Below, piece after piece: positions 52,487 through 61,363 of a DNA stretch of 64,000 bases. The position numbers and the translations under genes were made by a program. This stretch comes from Pseudomonadota bacterium. GTDB taxonomy: Bacteria > Pseudomonadota > Gammaproteobacteria > JAKAQQ01. Position 1 is the first letter of the stretch; each line of letters opens with the position of its first letter. The notes below the pieces were generated by a model. That model searched no databases, was not told the DNA's origin, and saw only the letters and a program-made list of their open reading frames with translations. The stretch covers positions 23,201 through 87,200 of the forward strand of contig JAJYFY010000001.1 in the NCBI GenBank assembly GCA_021785265.1. Direction: 5' to 3'.

Positions 52487-54211
52487 TCAGGGCAGCCCGG
52501 ATACGGCCTCGCTCCCGATATAGCCCAGATGCTCGAGCTTGAGCATGATCTTTTGGCAGGCTTCCTCCGGGCTGAGTTCCGTGGTATCGATCGCGAGGTC
52601 CGGATTGGCGGGGGCCTCGTAGGGGTCGCTCACTCCCGTAAAGTCGGGAATCAACCCTGCCCGGGCCCGGGCGTAGAGCCCCTTGCGGTCCCGCCTCTCG
52701 CAGACGGCGAGCGGGGTCGAGATATAGACCTCGACAAAACCGCCGCCCCGGGATTGCACCAGATCACGGACCGCCTCACGGGTCCGGGCATAGGGGGCGA
52801 TGGGCGCACAGATGGCACAGCCCCCGCTCTTGCTGATTTCGGAAGCGACGAAACCCAGGCGCCGGATATGGAGGTCACGGTGCTCGCGGGAAAAACCGAG
52901 TTCGCTGGAGAGCGTCTGCCTCACGAGATCGCCGTCGAGCAGGGTCACGGGCCGTCCACCCGCTTCGAGGAGTTTCTCGGCCAGGGCATGGGCCACTGTC
53001 GATTTCCCGGCCCCGGAAAGTCCGGTCAGAAACACGGTGAACCCGCGTCGGGCCAGCGGCGGCTGACTCCGCCGGAGCTCCCCGATGACCTCGGGAAAGG
53101 AAAACCACTCCGGAATCTCGAGCCCGAGCGCGAGCCGCCGCCTGAGTTCGGTGCCGGAGAGCGTGAGCGACTCCTCGCCGGGGGCGAGTTCGTCCGCCGG
53201 CAGATATTCCCCCCGTCGGGGCGCGTAGACCATCTCGTCAAAGGCCACGACCCCGATCCCGATCTCCTCGGCATGCTCCAGGGCGGCTTCGCGCGCCGCA
53301 TAGGGCGGATAAAACGGCCGTCCTCCGCTGTCGCGTCCTGGCCCCGCGTGATCCCGGCCCACGATGAGGTCGGTGGCCCCGCAGTTCTTCCGGATGATCA
53401 TGTGAAGGAGGACCTCGCGCGGGCCTCCCATACGCATGGCCAGGGGGAGCAATGCAAGCAGCGTCGTGGCGGAAGGATAGTGCGCGAGCACCTTCTGGTA
53501 ACAACGGACCCGGGTATAAGCATCGACATCACCCGGCCGGGTCATGCCCACGGCGGGGTGGATCAAGAGATTGGCTTCCCGTTCTCGTGCGGCACGAAAA
53601 GTGAGTTCGAAATGGGCTCGGTGGAGGGGATTCCTCGTCTGGAAGGCAATGACCCGCCGCCAGCCCAGAGCCTTGAAACGTGCCCGGAGCTCGTTGGGAC
53701 CGAGTCGGAGCTGCCGGAAATCGTAGTGAGGGGGCGGAGTGAGCCCCGTGAGATGCCCCGCAAGATAGACCGGGTGCGTTGCCTCGAGAAGATGTCGGAC
53801 GGCCGGATGGGCGGGATCCACGGTCCCGAAAACCCGCTCTGCCTCAGCCCGCCGGTCCGGTCGGTACTTCCCGCTCACCTCGAGTGCAGCGAGCGGGATC
53901 CCCTCCGGGTCACAGAGCTCGAGGAGACTCCCCGAATCCAGCTGTTCGGCCAGCTTCTCCGGCACATCGAGCGTGACCGGCAAGGGCCAGAGTGTCCCGT
54001 CCGCGAGCCGACCCTCCGCCACCACCCGGGCATAGTCGGCTTCCCCGAGGAACGCATCGAGGGGGTGATAGGCGCCATTCAACAGGAGTTCAAGATCGCA
54101 GAGCTGCCGTCGCGAGAGGATCCAGCGGGGGGCCGTGCTCTCACGGATCTTTTCCATGAACCGGGCTTTCACCTCGGGGGACGCATAGTGTTCGGGGATC
54201 GGGTCCAGCAT
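52487..54211 (-). CDS. Fused ATP sulfurylase / APS kinase
   Basis: A 574-residue bifunctional sulfate-activation enzyme making PAPS in two steps. The N-terminal ATP sulfurylase (about 1-370) is of the homomeric Sat type, with QTRNPLHRAH (191-200) and GRDHAGPGRD (about 285). The C-terminal APS kinase has the P-loop GLSGAGKST (397-405) and IAPYARTREAVRD. The ATG at 54211 fits a start of transcription near 54233, predicted from a TATAAT at 54245-54240. Codons at 54241 and 54274 are alternatives but lie on or before that box. It leads the 14-gene minus-strand run, 26 bases ahead of miaB. CysDN is not seen. Confidence 0.93.
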   Translation of the reverse strand: MLDPIPEHYASPEVKARFMEKIRESTAPRWILSRRQLCDLELLLNGAYHPLDAFLGEADYARVVAEGRLADGTLWPLPVTLDVPEKLAEQLDSGSLLELCDPEGIPLAALEVSGKYRPDRRAEAERVFGTVDPAHPAVRHLLEATHPVYLAGHLTGLTPPPHYDFRQLRLGPNELRARFKALGWRRVIAFQTRNPLHRAHFELTFRAAREREANLLIHPAVGMTRPGDVDAYTRVRCYQKVLAHYPSATTLLALLPLAMRMGGPREVLLHMIIRKNCGATDLIVGRDHAGPGRDSGGRPFYPPYAAREAALEHAEEIGIGVVAFDEMVYAPRRGEYLPADELAPGEESLTLSGTELRRRLALGLEIPEWFSFPEVIGELRRSQPPLARRGFTVFLTGLSGAGKSTVAHALAEKLLEAGGRPVTLLDGDLVRQTLSSELGFSREHRDLHIRRLGFVASEISKSGGCAICAPIAPYARTREAVRDLVQSRGGGFVEVYISTPLAVCERRDRKGLYARARAGLIPDFTGVSDPYEAPANPDLAIDTTELSPEEACQKIMLKLEHLGYIGSEAVSGLP

Positions 54212-54264
54212 GGGGTGAGAGACCTCGGGCAGGAGCCACATTATAAGCGGGTCAGCACAGGGAA

Positions 54265-54281
54265 CTGGCATCAAACCTGCA
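54265..54281 (+). promoter_or_regulatory. Sigma-54 promoter of pilin gene 1
   Basis: CTGGCAT-N5-CCTGCA matches the -24/-12 pattern (TGGCAC-N5-TTGCA) with conserved GG and GC at 10-base spacing. The predicted start is near 54292, 27 bases before the ATG. The following bases TGCAGGT repeat those at the second pilin promoter. The divergent sat promoter lies only about 20 bases away. Confidence 0.75.
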
Positions 54282-54318
54282 GGTCTTTGGGTGTAGTCGC
54301 TTCGAAACCCGGTGGAGC

Positions 54319-54759
54319 ATGCACAAGGACTCTGGTTTTACCTTGATCGAGCTCATGATCGTGATCCTGATCATTGGCGTCCTCGCGACCATCGCGATCC
54401 CGGCCTACGAAAATGATCTGGCGCGGGCAGAAGCCATGGAGGCTCTCTCGATCGCAGGCGGCCTCAAGCCGACGATCGCCTCGCTCTGGTGGAGCAACGG
54501 CAGTTTCACCGGCATCACCTCGGGACAAGACGGAATCCCACAAGCGGCCAGTCTGGCTGGGCGCTATGTGGCTGAGGTCGGGGTCAAAGACGGCATCATC
54601 CAGGCCGTTTTCAAGACCCAGGGGGTAGTACCGGGGCTCGCCGGGAAGACGCTCACCCTGGCGCCGGAGTCCACAAGCTACGGAGGCTCGATCCAGTGGG
54701 TCTGCAGCAGTTCGACCATCGATCCGACCCTGCTCCCCCAAGCTTGCAACGCATCCTGA
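54319..54759 (+). CDS. Type IVa major-type pilin 1
   Basis: A 146-residue prepilin with a six-residue leader MHKDSG cut before [14 protein letters not shown], the N-methylated hydrophobic helix with Glu5. The globular head is short, with a C-terminal disulfide loop between WVC and PQAC. A GGTGGAG site lies just before the ATG. It is followed without a terminator by a phased repeat array and a second pilin. The shorter relation to pilin 2 suggests duplication and divergence. Which one is the main subunit is unknown. Confidence 0.93.
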   Translation: MHKDSGFTLIELMIVILIIGVLATIAIPAYENDLARAEAMEALSIAGGLKPTIASLWWSNGSFTGITSGQDGIPQAASLAGRYVAEVGVKDGIIQAVFKTQGVVPGLAGKTLTLAPESTSYGGSIQWVCSSSTIDPTLLPQACNAS

Positions 54760-54811
54760 CAATTTGGGTCAGAGACTGACAAAAAATGTCACTGTTTGAC
54801 AGTTTATGTCA
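54757..54811. promoter_or_regulatory. Six-unit, 10-bp-phased TGACA/TGTCA array (probable PilR enhancer)
   Basis: Six 5-bp units start at 54757, 54767, 54777, 54787, 54797 and 54807, each exactly 10 bases apart: TGACA, GGTCA, TGACA, TGTCA, TGACA, TGTCA. They alternate in orientation, forming three inverted repeats. The first unit includes the pilin 1 stop codon. The array is centred about 115 bases upstream of the -24 element of the second pilin promoter, a normal enhancer distance, and every clean unit contains TGTC on one strand, as in the P. aeruginosa PilR consensus. Confidence 0.8.
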
Positions 54812-54897
54812 GTCACTTGCGATCACCCAAGAATCGACTCCCTTCCCGCCCCCACTGCAATCCGCTTCAAAGTCGAAAAACCAATGGTTAACCCGGT

Positions 54898-54914
54898 CTG
54901 GCACGAATCCTGCA
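54898..54914 (+). promoter_or_regulatory. Sigma-54 promoter of pilin gene 2
   Basis: CTGGCACGAATCCTGCA is a near-perfect -24/-12 element with a single mismatch in TTGCA. The predicted start is near 54925, giving a leader of about 77 bases with AGAGGT before the pilin ATG. Confidence 0.88.
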
Positions 54915-55001
54915 GGTATCACTATGCGGGGATCTCTTGGGCAGAGCCTGGGGACCGCGGCTAGGAAACAAGTCAACTTTCATCATTTAGAGGTAAAAGT
55001 C

Positions 55002-55457
55002 ATGAACAGTCAAAAGGGGTTTACCCTGATCGAACTCATGATCGTGGTCGCGATCATCGGCATCCTGGCCGCCATTGCGATCCCGGCTTATGAGAACTAC
55101 GTTGCGAAAGCCCAGTTCACCGAGGCGATTTCGCTCATCAGCGGCCAGAAGATTCCGGTCGCGAACTATTACATGGAGAACGATAGCTGCCCGACAAATT
55201 CAACGACCGGGTTCCTGCCCGCTGCATCGATCGTCGGGAAGTACGTGGCATCGGTGACTGATGCTGGAACGGCGAGCGCAACCGGAGGCTGCACGATCGC
55301 GGCAACTTTCGACACCACCGGAGTCAACTCAGGACTCGCAGGCCATACAGTCACGTTCTTTCTGCACCAGGCTGGCGCCGGGAGTCCCATGGTCTGGACC
55401 TGCAGCAGTGCGAACATTTCCCAGTCGCTCATGCCGCGGAGCTGCATCGGCGGCTGA
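55002..55457 (+). CDS. pilA: Type IVa major pilin 2
   Basis: A 151-residue prepilin with leader MNSQKG cut before [14 protein letters not shown]. Four cysteines are visible: one pair in the middle (DSC and TGGC) and one at the C-terminal D-loop (WTC to RSC). AGAGGT lies about seven bases before the ATG. It has the better sigma-54 promoter, the enhancer array and its own strong terminator, so it is the likely major pilin. An in-frame extension upstream to 54786 runs through the promoter and is not coding. Confidence 0.95.
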   Translation: MNSQKGFTLIELMIVVAIIGILAAIAIPAYENYVAKAQFTEAISLISGQKIPVANYYMENDSCPTNSTTGFLPAASIVGKYVASVTDAGTASATGGCTIAATFDTTGVNSGLAGHTVTFFLHQAGAGSPMVWTCSSANISQSLMPRSCIGG

Positions 55458-55488
55458 TTTTCTGCTTGACCTCCTCTGGAAGGGATCT

Positions 55489-55515
55489 AGCCCCGCGCAA
55501 GCGGGGCTTTTTTTG
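55489..55515 (+). terminator. Intrinsic terminator after pilin 2
   Basis: A perfect 8-bp stem, AGCCCCGC and GCGGGGCT, closes a GCAA tetraloop and runs directly into seven T residues. It is the only textbook rho-independent terminator I found in the window. Confidence 0.95.
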
Positions 55516-55581
55516 TCCCATAAGGCCGCGAGATGAGGCACGGGAGTGGGCACGGATTCGTTACAATGGGGGAAAGTCCGG

Positions 55582-56205
55582 ATGCACCTCTTGTCGCAGA
55601 TCTTTTCCCTCTCCCCCGAACCCTGGCTTTTGATCCTCTGGATCATCTGGGCGGCGGTCTGGTTGATCGCCGCACTCTGGACCGCCGGCCTCAAGCGCCT
55701 GCCGGTCGAGAAAAGCGAATGGCGTCTCTCCCGCCTGTCCATGATCGTGGTCCTGATCCCGGGGTTCCTCCTCTGGAAAGAACCCGCCCTCTGGCTCCAT
55801 CGCCCGCTCCTTCCGGCATTTTTCGTACTCCCGGGCCTCCTCATTTGCGGGGCCGGGATCGCATTCAGTTTCTGGGCCCGTTTTGCACTCAACCGGAACT
55901 GGAGCGGGGTGGCCGTGATCCGGAGCGGGCATGAACTCATCGAGAGGGGGCCTTACCGTTACGTACGCCACCCCATTTACTCGGGACTGCTCACCTCGCT
56001 GGCAGGCACCGCTCTCGCACAGGGCTTGCCTCTGAGGTGGGTGGGAGTCTGGCTTCTCAGTCTCCTCGCCGTCGGGTTCAAGATCATGGGCGAGGAACGG
56101 CTCCTCGCTGAACGCTTTGGCAAGGAGTTTAAAAGCTTCCGGGAGTCGACCCCGGCTCTTTTCCCGCGCCCGATCCGGAGGCGCGGACAGGCTTCCAGCC
56201 CTTGA
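55582..56205 (+). CDS. Isoprenylcysteine methyltransferase-like membrane protein
   Basis: A roughly 207-residue multi-pass protein of the ICMT/PEMT family, SAM-dependent methyltransferases of membrane substrates. The family core is GPYRYVRHPIYSGLL followed by FKIMGEERLLAERFGKEF. Five or so membrane helices are visible. I chose the ATG at 55582 with GGGGGAAAG upstream. A TTACAAT at 55561 may serve as a -10. Its stop overlaps the next gene's TTG start (TTGA). The true substrate is unknown. Confidence 0.82.
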   Translation: MHLLSQIFSLSPEPWLLILWIIWAAVWLIAALWTAGLKRLPVEKSEWRLSRLSMIVVLIPGFLLWKEPALWLHRPLLPAFFVLPGLLICGAGIAFSFWARFALNRNWSGVAVIRSGHELIERGPYRYVRHPIYSGLLTSLAGTALAQGLPLRWVGVWLLSLLAVGFKIMGEERLLAERFGKEFKSFRESTPALFPRPIRRRGQASSP

Positions 56206-58262
56206 GTGCGCCCCAAACCCCTCTCGCGAGCCCAGACGAGCCGGGTGAGCCGGGCTGGTTTCGCCGACACCTCTGGGGTCTACTGGTTTGCCTGGCCTTC
56301 GGGCTTACGGCCGCCCTCTATGCACCAGGGCTTTCGGGCGGATGGGTTCTCGACGACTTCACGAACATCGTCCAGAACGCAGCCCTCTACATCCATCCCT
56401 GGAGTTACGGGGCCGTCATGCATGCCATCTTCTCCTTCGATGCCGGCCCGCTCCGCCGCCCGATCAGCATGTTCACCTTCGCCCTCAACCGGACATTTTT
56501 CGGGCCAGGACCCCTTTCCTTCAAGATCACGAATCTCGCCATCGAGCTCCTCAACGGTCTTCTGCTCCTGGGATTCACCCAGAGGCTTCTCCGGAGCGGG
56601 CGGATCCGCTGGTCCATGGACTGGACAGACCGCGAAATTGACTACACGGCGCTCGCCGTGGTCACCGCCTGGCTCCTCCTGCCGCTCAATCTCACCTCCG
56701 TGCTTTACGTCGTCCAACGGGAAGCGGCATTGGCCGCCACCTTCACGATTGCGGGAGTCTGGTTTTACCTGGCCGCCCGCGAGCGGCAAATCGAACGGGG
56801 GGAGGGCTGGATCCCCCTCACCACCGGCTTTGCCCTCTTCCTCGTCCTGGCCGCTCTGGCCAAGGAGTCGGGTGCCCTCCTCGTCGCCTATGTTCTCCTC
56901 CTCGAGGCGCTGTTATTCCGTTTCAGGGGCCGATCGGGGCGGATCAGCCGAGGAACTCTTCTTTTCTACCTCGTATTTCTGATCCTCCCGGCGCTCGCGG
57001 GACTCGTCTGGACCTATGAAACGGGTCTCTTGAGTTATGCCGGCCGTCCCTTCACCCTCGGGGAGCGACTCCTCAGCGAAAACCGGGTCGTGCTCCACTA
57101 TATCGGCTGGGCACTCCTGCCGAACCTGGCCGACTTCACGGTCTTCCATCATCTGACCCCGTCCACGGGCTGGCTTCATCCGCCACAGACCCTCTTGTCC
57201 GCTCTCGCCCTCGTCACCCTCCTCGTCCTGGCCTTTCTCCTGCGCCGGAAAAACCCCCTCGCGGCTCTCGGCATCGGCTGGTTTTTCGTGGGTCAGCTCA
57301 TGGAATCCACGATCTTTCCGCTCGAGCTGGTTTTCGAACAGCGCAACTACCTTGCAGACTGGGGGCTCGTCCTGGTCGTCTTCTCATTGCTCCTTCTGGC
57401 CCAGCCCCGCTTACGCCATAAGAACGCACGGATCACGGTCGCCCTCCTGCTCATTGCCTTCTACGCTTCCGTGACGGCCCAGTGGGCCTGGGCCTGGCGC
57501 AACGACGTTGCCCTGGCGCTCGATCAGGCCACCTTCCACCCGCGTTCGCCCCGCGCCGCCTATTTCCTTGGCGAGGAGCTCAGCGACCTCACACTGGGCG
57601 GACATCCCACGCTCTATCCGGCCGCCGTGGTGGCCCTCGACCGGGCGGGAGCGTTACCCAACGCCGATCTTCTGCCGGATGCCGCCAAGGTGATCCTGAG
57701 CCAGGAAACCGGGCATCCCACCGAAGCCCAGTGGTTCACGACGATGGAAGCCAAGCTCCGATCCCATGTCCTCACCGTGAGTGATCTCGAGGCCCTCAAG
57801 GGGATCGTTGGATGCGAAACGGCCCACCACTGTCACCTGCCCCCACCCTGGATGAAGGCCCTGTTTCGGGCCGGACTCGCAAGTCCGCGGATCAACCGCC
57901 TGCCCTTCATCAAGGGGAACCTTCTCGTCCTGGATGGCAACTGGAGATTCGATGACCACCTGCCCCTGGCCTCGATCCGTCGGCTCAATGCCCTGGCCGC
58001 AAAACTCAATCCTGGTGTGCCTCAGTACCGGATCAACCTGGCCTCGATCGATCTCGCCATGGGCAACCTCAAGGCCGCCCGCCACGATCTCCTCCTGCTC
58101 AAATCCATGAACTGGCTGGGCCGAATGGGACCTGCCATCCACGTGCTCGAAGCCCAGATCCAAAACTACCGGAAACCCTCACCCAAGACCACGGTGAAAA
58201 CCCACCCCCGGACGAGCCTGGGCCATCAGGTCCCGCCTGCCCGCCGCCAACCGATCCGGTAG
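56202..58262 (+). CDS. Large GT-C-like membrane protein, possible pilin glycosyltransferase
   Basis: A 686-residue protein with about ten membrane helices in the first 430 residues and a soluble C-terminal half with repeat-like helices. The early loop GGWVLDDFTNIVQNAALY carries an Asp-Asp in the first periplasmic loop, as in GT-C glycosyltransferases and TMTC-like proteins (compare FxWDDxxNI). The position downstream of the pilin and methyltransferase genes suggests pilin O-glycosylation, but this is inference. The TTG start overlaps the upstream stop; no better codon lies nearby. The 3' end overlaps the convergent RND gene by 37 bases. Confidence 0.7.
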   Translation: MSAPQTPLASPDEPGEPGWFRRHLWGLLVCLAFGLTAALYAPGLSGGWVLDDFTNIVQNAALYIHPWSYGAVMHAIFSFDAGPLRRPISMFTFALNRTFFGPGPLSFKITNLAIELLNGLLLLGFTQRLLRSGRIRWSMDWTDREIDYTALAVVTAWLLLPLNLTSVLYVVQREAALAATFTIAGVWFYLAARERQIERGEGWIPLTTGFALFLVLAALAKESGALLVAYVLLLEALLFRFRGRSGRISRGTLLFYLVFLILPALAGLVWTYETGLLSYAGRPFTLGERLLSENRVVLHYIGWALLPNLADFTVFHHLTPSTGWLHPPQTLLSALALVTLLVLAFLLRRKNPLAALGIGWFFVGQLMESTIFPLELVFEQRNYLADWGLVLVVFSLLLLAQPRLRHKNARITVALLLIAFYASVTAQWAWAWRNDVALALDQATFHPRSPRAAYFLGEELSDLTLGGHPTLYPAAVVALDRAGALPNADLLPDAAKVILSQETGHPTEAQWFTTMEAKLRSHVLTVSDLEALKGIVGCETAHHCHLPPPWMKALFRAGLASPRINRLPFIKGNLLVLDGNWRFDDHLPLASIRRLNALAAKLNPGVPQYRINLASIDLAMGNLKAARHDLLLLKSMNWLGRMGPAIHVLEAQIQNYRKPSPKTTVKTHPRTSLGHQVPPARRQPIR

Positions 58263-61200
58263 AGCCCGGCATAAATCACGGGGGCGAGCCAGAGCGACGT
58301 CACGGCACTCAGGGTAAGTCCACCCATGACCGCGACCGCAAGCGGCTTGAGGAGATCGGTTCCATGACCGATGCTGACCGCGAGCGGCAGGAAACCCAGG
58401 ACATCGGCAAGCATGGTCATGAGGATGGGCCTGAGACGACCGCGTGCCGCCCAGGCGACCTGGCGGGGAGTGGGCGAGGCTCCACCCAGTTGGTGCGCGC
58501 GCGCAAAAATCAGGATGACGTTGTTGACCCCGATGGCAAAGACCAGAAGCACGCCCAGAAAGGCCGTGCTGTCCAGGTTGATGCCGCTGATCCAGAGCGC
58601 GAGAAAGGCCCCACTTCCCGCGAGTGCCGTCGCAAAAAGGGCCGAGACGGCTGCCTTCTGGCTACTGAACTGGAGCCCCAGGAGGATGAGCAGCATGAAC
58701 AGCGCGCCCATGAGGATGAGCACCATCTGCTGGAAACTTTTCTTCTGCTGCCGGTAATAGCCACCGATCACAGGCGTAATCCCCGGCGGCAGGTTGAGTT
58801 TCATGATGATCCCTTGGGCGAGGGCGGCTGCCACGCTCAATCCCTCGCCCGATTTGGGTTGGAGCTTGATCAGGGAGTAAGGGACGAGATTCTGGTGCGT
58901 CACGTAGGGAACGATTCCCTGAAGGTTGAGATGCACCACCCGGCCGAGGGGCGTGTAGGTTCCGCCCGGCAGGCGAAGAGGGAGATTCCCGAGGTTCATG
59001 GGATCGGTACGGACGGAGGGCACCACCCGGACCCGGATGGGAAGAATCTGCTCTCCCTGGGTGAGAAAACCGGCCCGCCGACCCCAGAAATCCGTTTTCA
59101 GACTCGCCGCGATGACCGGTGGGGTGAGGCCATAGAGGGCGGCCAGGATTCTTGGGGTCACCCGGAGTTCCGGCCCCGCTGAGGGGGATTTGAAAACCAG
59201 GGAGTTGAAATCGTGGCTCCGCCTCAAAGCCGAGAGGAGTCGGCGGCCATCGTTGCGGAGCACCAGCGAGTCGGATCCAAAGAGCTGGATTTGAAGCGGT
59301 GCGTGGGATCCCGAGAGATTGCCCAGGCGGTTGATCATGACCTGCATGGTCTCAAGCGTGGTGAGATTGGGAGCCGCTGCACGGAAAGCGTGCCTCAGTG
59401 CGGTCATGACCCTACGGGTGCTTTGTGAATGGTGGGGTTTGAGCACGACGACCAACCCCCCCTTGTTCGGCGTGGCATACCGGTTCCCGAATCCTCGCCC
59501 GATGACCAGGGAGGCGCGTTCGACATTGGGGTTCCTTAAGGCGATGGCCATGAGGTCGCGTCCCACACGCTCGGTTTCCCGGACCCCGTTCCCGACCGGG
59601 GTCCGGAACGGAACCACGAAAATTCCCTCATCCCAGTGAGGCAGGAAGGCCGTCGGCAGGTGGGTCACGGCGAGGAGCGCACACCCGCCCACGAGCCCAA
59701 TGACCGGGAGGGCGATCCACGGCTTCCGCATGCCCAGAACGAGAAATCGGCCATGGCTCTTGCGTAATGCCCTCTCCCCGGGCAAGCGGTGGGGCCGCCT
59801 CGGGCGCTTGGCAATCCAGAGGGTGAGGAGCGGCGTCAGGACGAGGGCCACGATCTGGGAGGTGACCAAGGCCACGATCACCGCCCAGGCCATGTCACGG
59901 AACAGAAGTCCGATCGTTCCCGAGAGAAAAGCCAGCGGGACGAAGATGACACAGGAAGTCATCGTAGCCAGGGACATGAGCGGCAGAATCTCTCCCACGC
60001 GCGCCAAGGCATGCCGGCGGCGTTCTTCCGCACTGCCTTCCCGGGGGCCGTGAAGCCCACGCTCCATGACCACGATGGCATGGTCGACGAGCGCGCCGAT
60101 GGCGGCTGTAATACCGCCCAGAGTCATGATGTTGATGCCGAACCCGAGCGCCTGAAGCACCAGAAGGGTGGCGGCGACCGAGAGCGGAACTACCGTGAGG
60201 GTCGCCAAGGCGGCATCCCATCGCCCCAGAAACAAGAGCACCACGAGCCAGGCAATCAGGCTGCCGAGCAAAAGGGCGAGCCAGACATCCCGCAGGCTGG
60301 ATCCGATCAGTCGGCTCAGGTTGTAGATGGGCACGAGATGGATGCCGGGCGGCAGATGGGATTTCATCCGGTTGAGACGGGCTGCAATGGCACGGGCGAC
60401 ACCATCCTGGTTGACCCCCCGGTTCGCCGAAACGTCGATCACGAGGGCATGTCGCCATCCGGCAACCGCTGCTTCCCGGACGAGAGGGGGCGGCCGAATG
60501 CGGATTTTCGCGATAGCGCCCAGGGCCAAAGGTGCCCGCGAGAGTACCCCCGGTGCACTCTGGGCGATCAAGGGTTCAGGCCCCGACAATTCATCGGCCG
60601 CGGGCGGGGCGTGACTGGAATTCTCCCCGAGGGGAAGGCTCAGGGCCGCGAGATGCTTTGGATTGATGGGACGCGGAGTCGTCGCCAGGAGAAACTGCTC
60701 GTGGAAGACATTGAGGATGCCCGAGAAGAACGGTCCCTGCTCGGTCCGCAGGAGGTTCACAACGGCAGTGGCGCTCAGATGGTATTCCGCAAGACGCCGT
60801 TCCCGGAGATCGACGTCGACCTCGGGCCAGCCTCGCCCCGTATCGTTGACTTCATAGACTCCCGGAAGCGCCAGGAGGGCCGGCCGGACCTGGAAAGCGA
60901 AGGTGGGCATGAGGTCCGAGCTGTTGAAACGGTTGGACACCAGCGCATATTCGGCCAGCGGGTAGATGTTGGGCATCATGAGCCTTTCGCTGATGGTCGC
61001 TCCGGGGGGCAGGGCGATTGCGGCCAGTCGAGCCTGCAAAAGCAGATAGGCGAGTTCCGGATTGATCCCGCGGGCAAAATACACATGAAGCTTGGTCAGC
61101 CCGTTGCCCGTCTGCGAGCGAACCATCCGGACACCGGGCTCTCCCTTGGCCGCCTGTTCGAGGGGCCGCGTGACCTCGAGCAGCATGAAGCGGACGGGCA

Positions 61201-61363
61201 AATTGTCCGTATGGACCAGAACCGCGACCTTGGGAAAATCGACGTTGGGGAAAATGCTTTTCGGGAGCGAGTGGTAGGCCAAAAAACCGCCGGTCAAAAC
61301 CAGGACCGGCAGCAAAAGGGCCGTGAACCGGTTCGCCCAGAGGAAATTCAGGTACCGTCGCAT
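58226..61363 (-). CDS. RND-family efflux transporter
   Basis: A 1045-residue inner-membrane pump of the AcrB/MdtC/CusA superfamily with two six-helix bundles and two large periplasmic loops. It starts MRRYLNFLWANRFTALLL, keeps the N-terminal LPKSIFPNVDFPKVAV, and has TM4 as IGALVDHAIVVMERG, where the usual Asp-Asp pair is Asp-His. TM10 reads AIGVNNVILIFARAH. Length and TM4 do not settle between drug-type and metal-type. The stop of the adaptor gene overlaps this start (TGATG). Confidence 0.9.
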   Translation of the reverse strand: MRRYLNFLWANRFTALLLPVLVLTGGFLAYHSLPKSIFPNVDFPKVAVLVHTDNLPVRFMLLEVTRPLEQAAKGEPGVRMVRSQTGNGLTKLHVYFARGINPELAYLLLQARLAAIALPPGATISERLMMPNIYPLAEYALVSNRFNSSDLMPTFAFQVRPALLALPGVYEVNDTGRGWPEVDVDLRERRLAEYHLSATAVVNLLRTEQGPFFSGILNVFHEQFLLATTPRPINPKHLAALSLPLGENSSHAPPAADELSGPEPLIAQSAPGVLSRAPLALGAIAKIRIRPPPLVREAAVAGWRHALVIDVSANRGVNQDGVARAIAARLNRMKSHLPPGIHLVPIYNLSRLIGSSLRDVWLALLLGSLIAWLVVLLFLGRWDAALATLTVVPLSVAATLLVLQALGFGINIMTLGGITAAIGALVDHAIVVMERGLHGPREGSAEERRRHALARVGEILPLMSLATMTSCVIFVPLAFLSGTIGLLFRDMAWAVIVALVTSQIVALVLTPLLTLWIAKRPRRPHRLPGERALRKSHGRFLVLGMRKPWIALPVIGLVGGCALLAVTHLPTAFLPHWDEGIFVVPFRTPVGNGVRETERVGRDLMAIALRNPNVERASLVIGRGFGNRYATPNKGGLVVVLKPHHSQSTRRVMTALRHAFRAAAPNLTTLETMQVMINRLGNLSGSHAPLQIQLFGSDSLVLRNDGRRLLSALRRSHDFNSLVFKSPSAGPELRVTPRILAALYGLTPPVIAASLKTDFWGRRAGFLTQGEQILPIRVRVVPSVRTDPMNLGNLPLRLPGGTYTPLGRVVHLNLQGIVPYVTHQNLVPYSLIKLQPKSGEGLSVAAALAQGIIMKLNLPPGITPVIGGYYRQQKKSFQQMVLILMGALFMLLILLGLQFSSQKAAVSALFATALAGSGAFLALWISGINLDSTAFLGVLLVFAIGVNNVILIFARAHQLGGASPTPRQVAWAARGRLRPILMTMLADVLGFLPLAVSIGHGTDLLKPLAVAVMGGLTLSAVTSLWLAPVIYAGLYRIGWRRAGGT

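Noticed and set aside
54786..55001. N-terminal extension of pilin 2
   Set aside because: The in-frame extension crosses the repeat array and the sigma-54 promoter; the prepilin leader and ribosome site fix the start at 55002.
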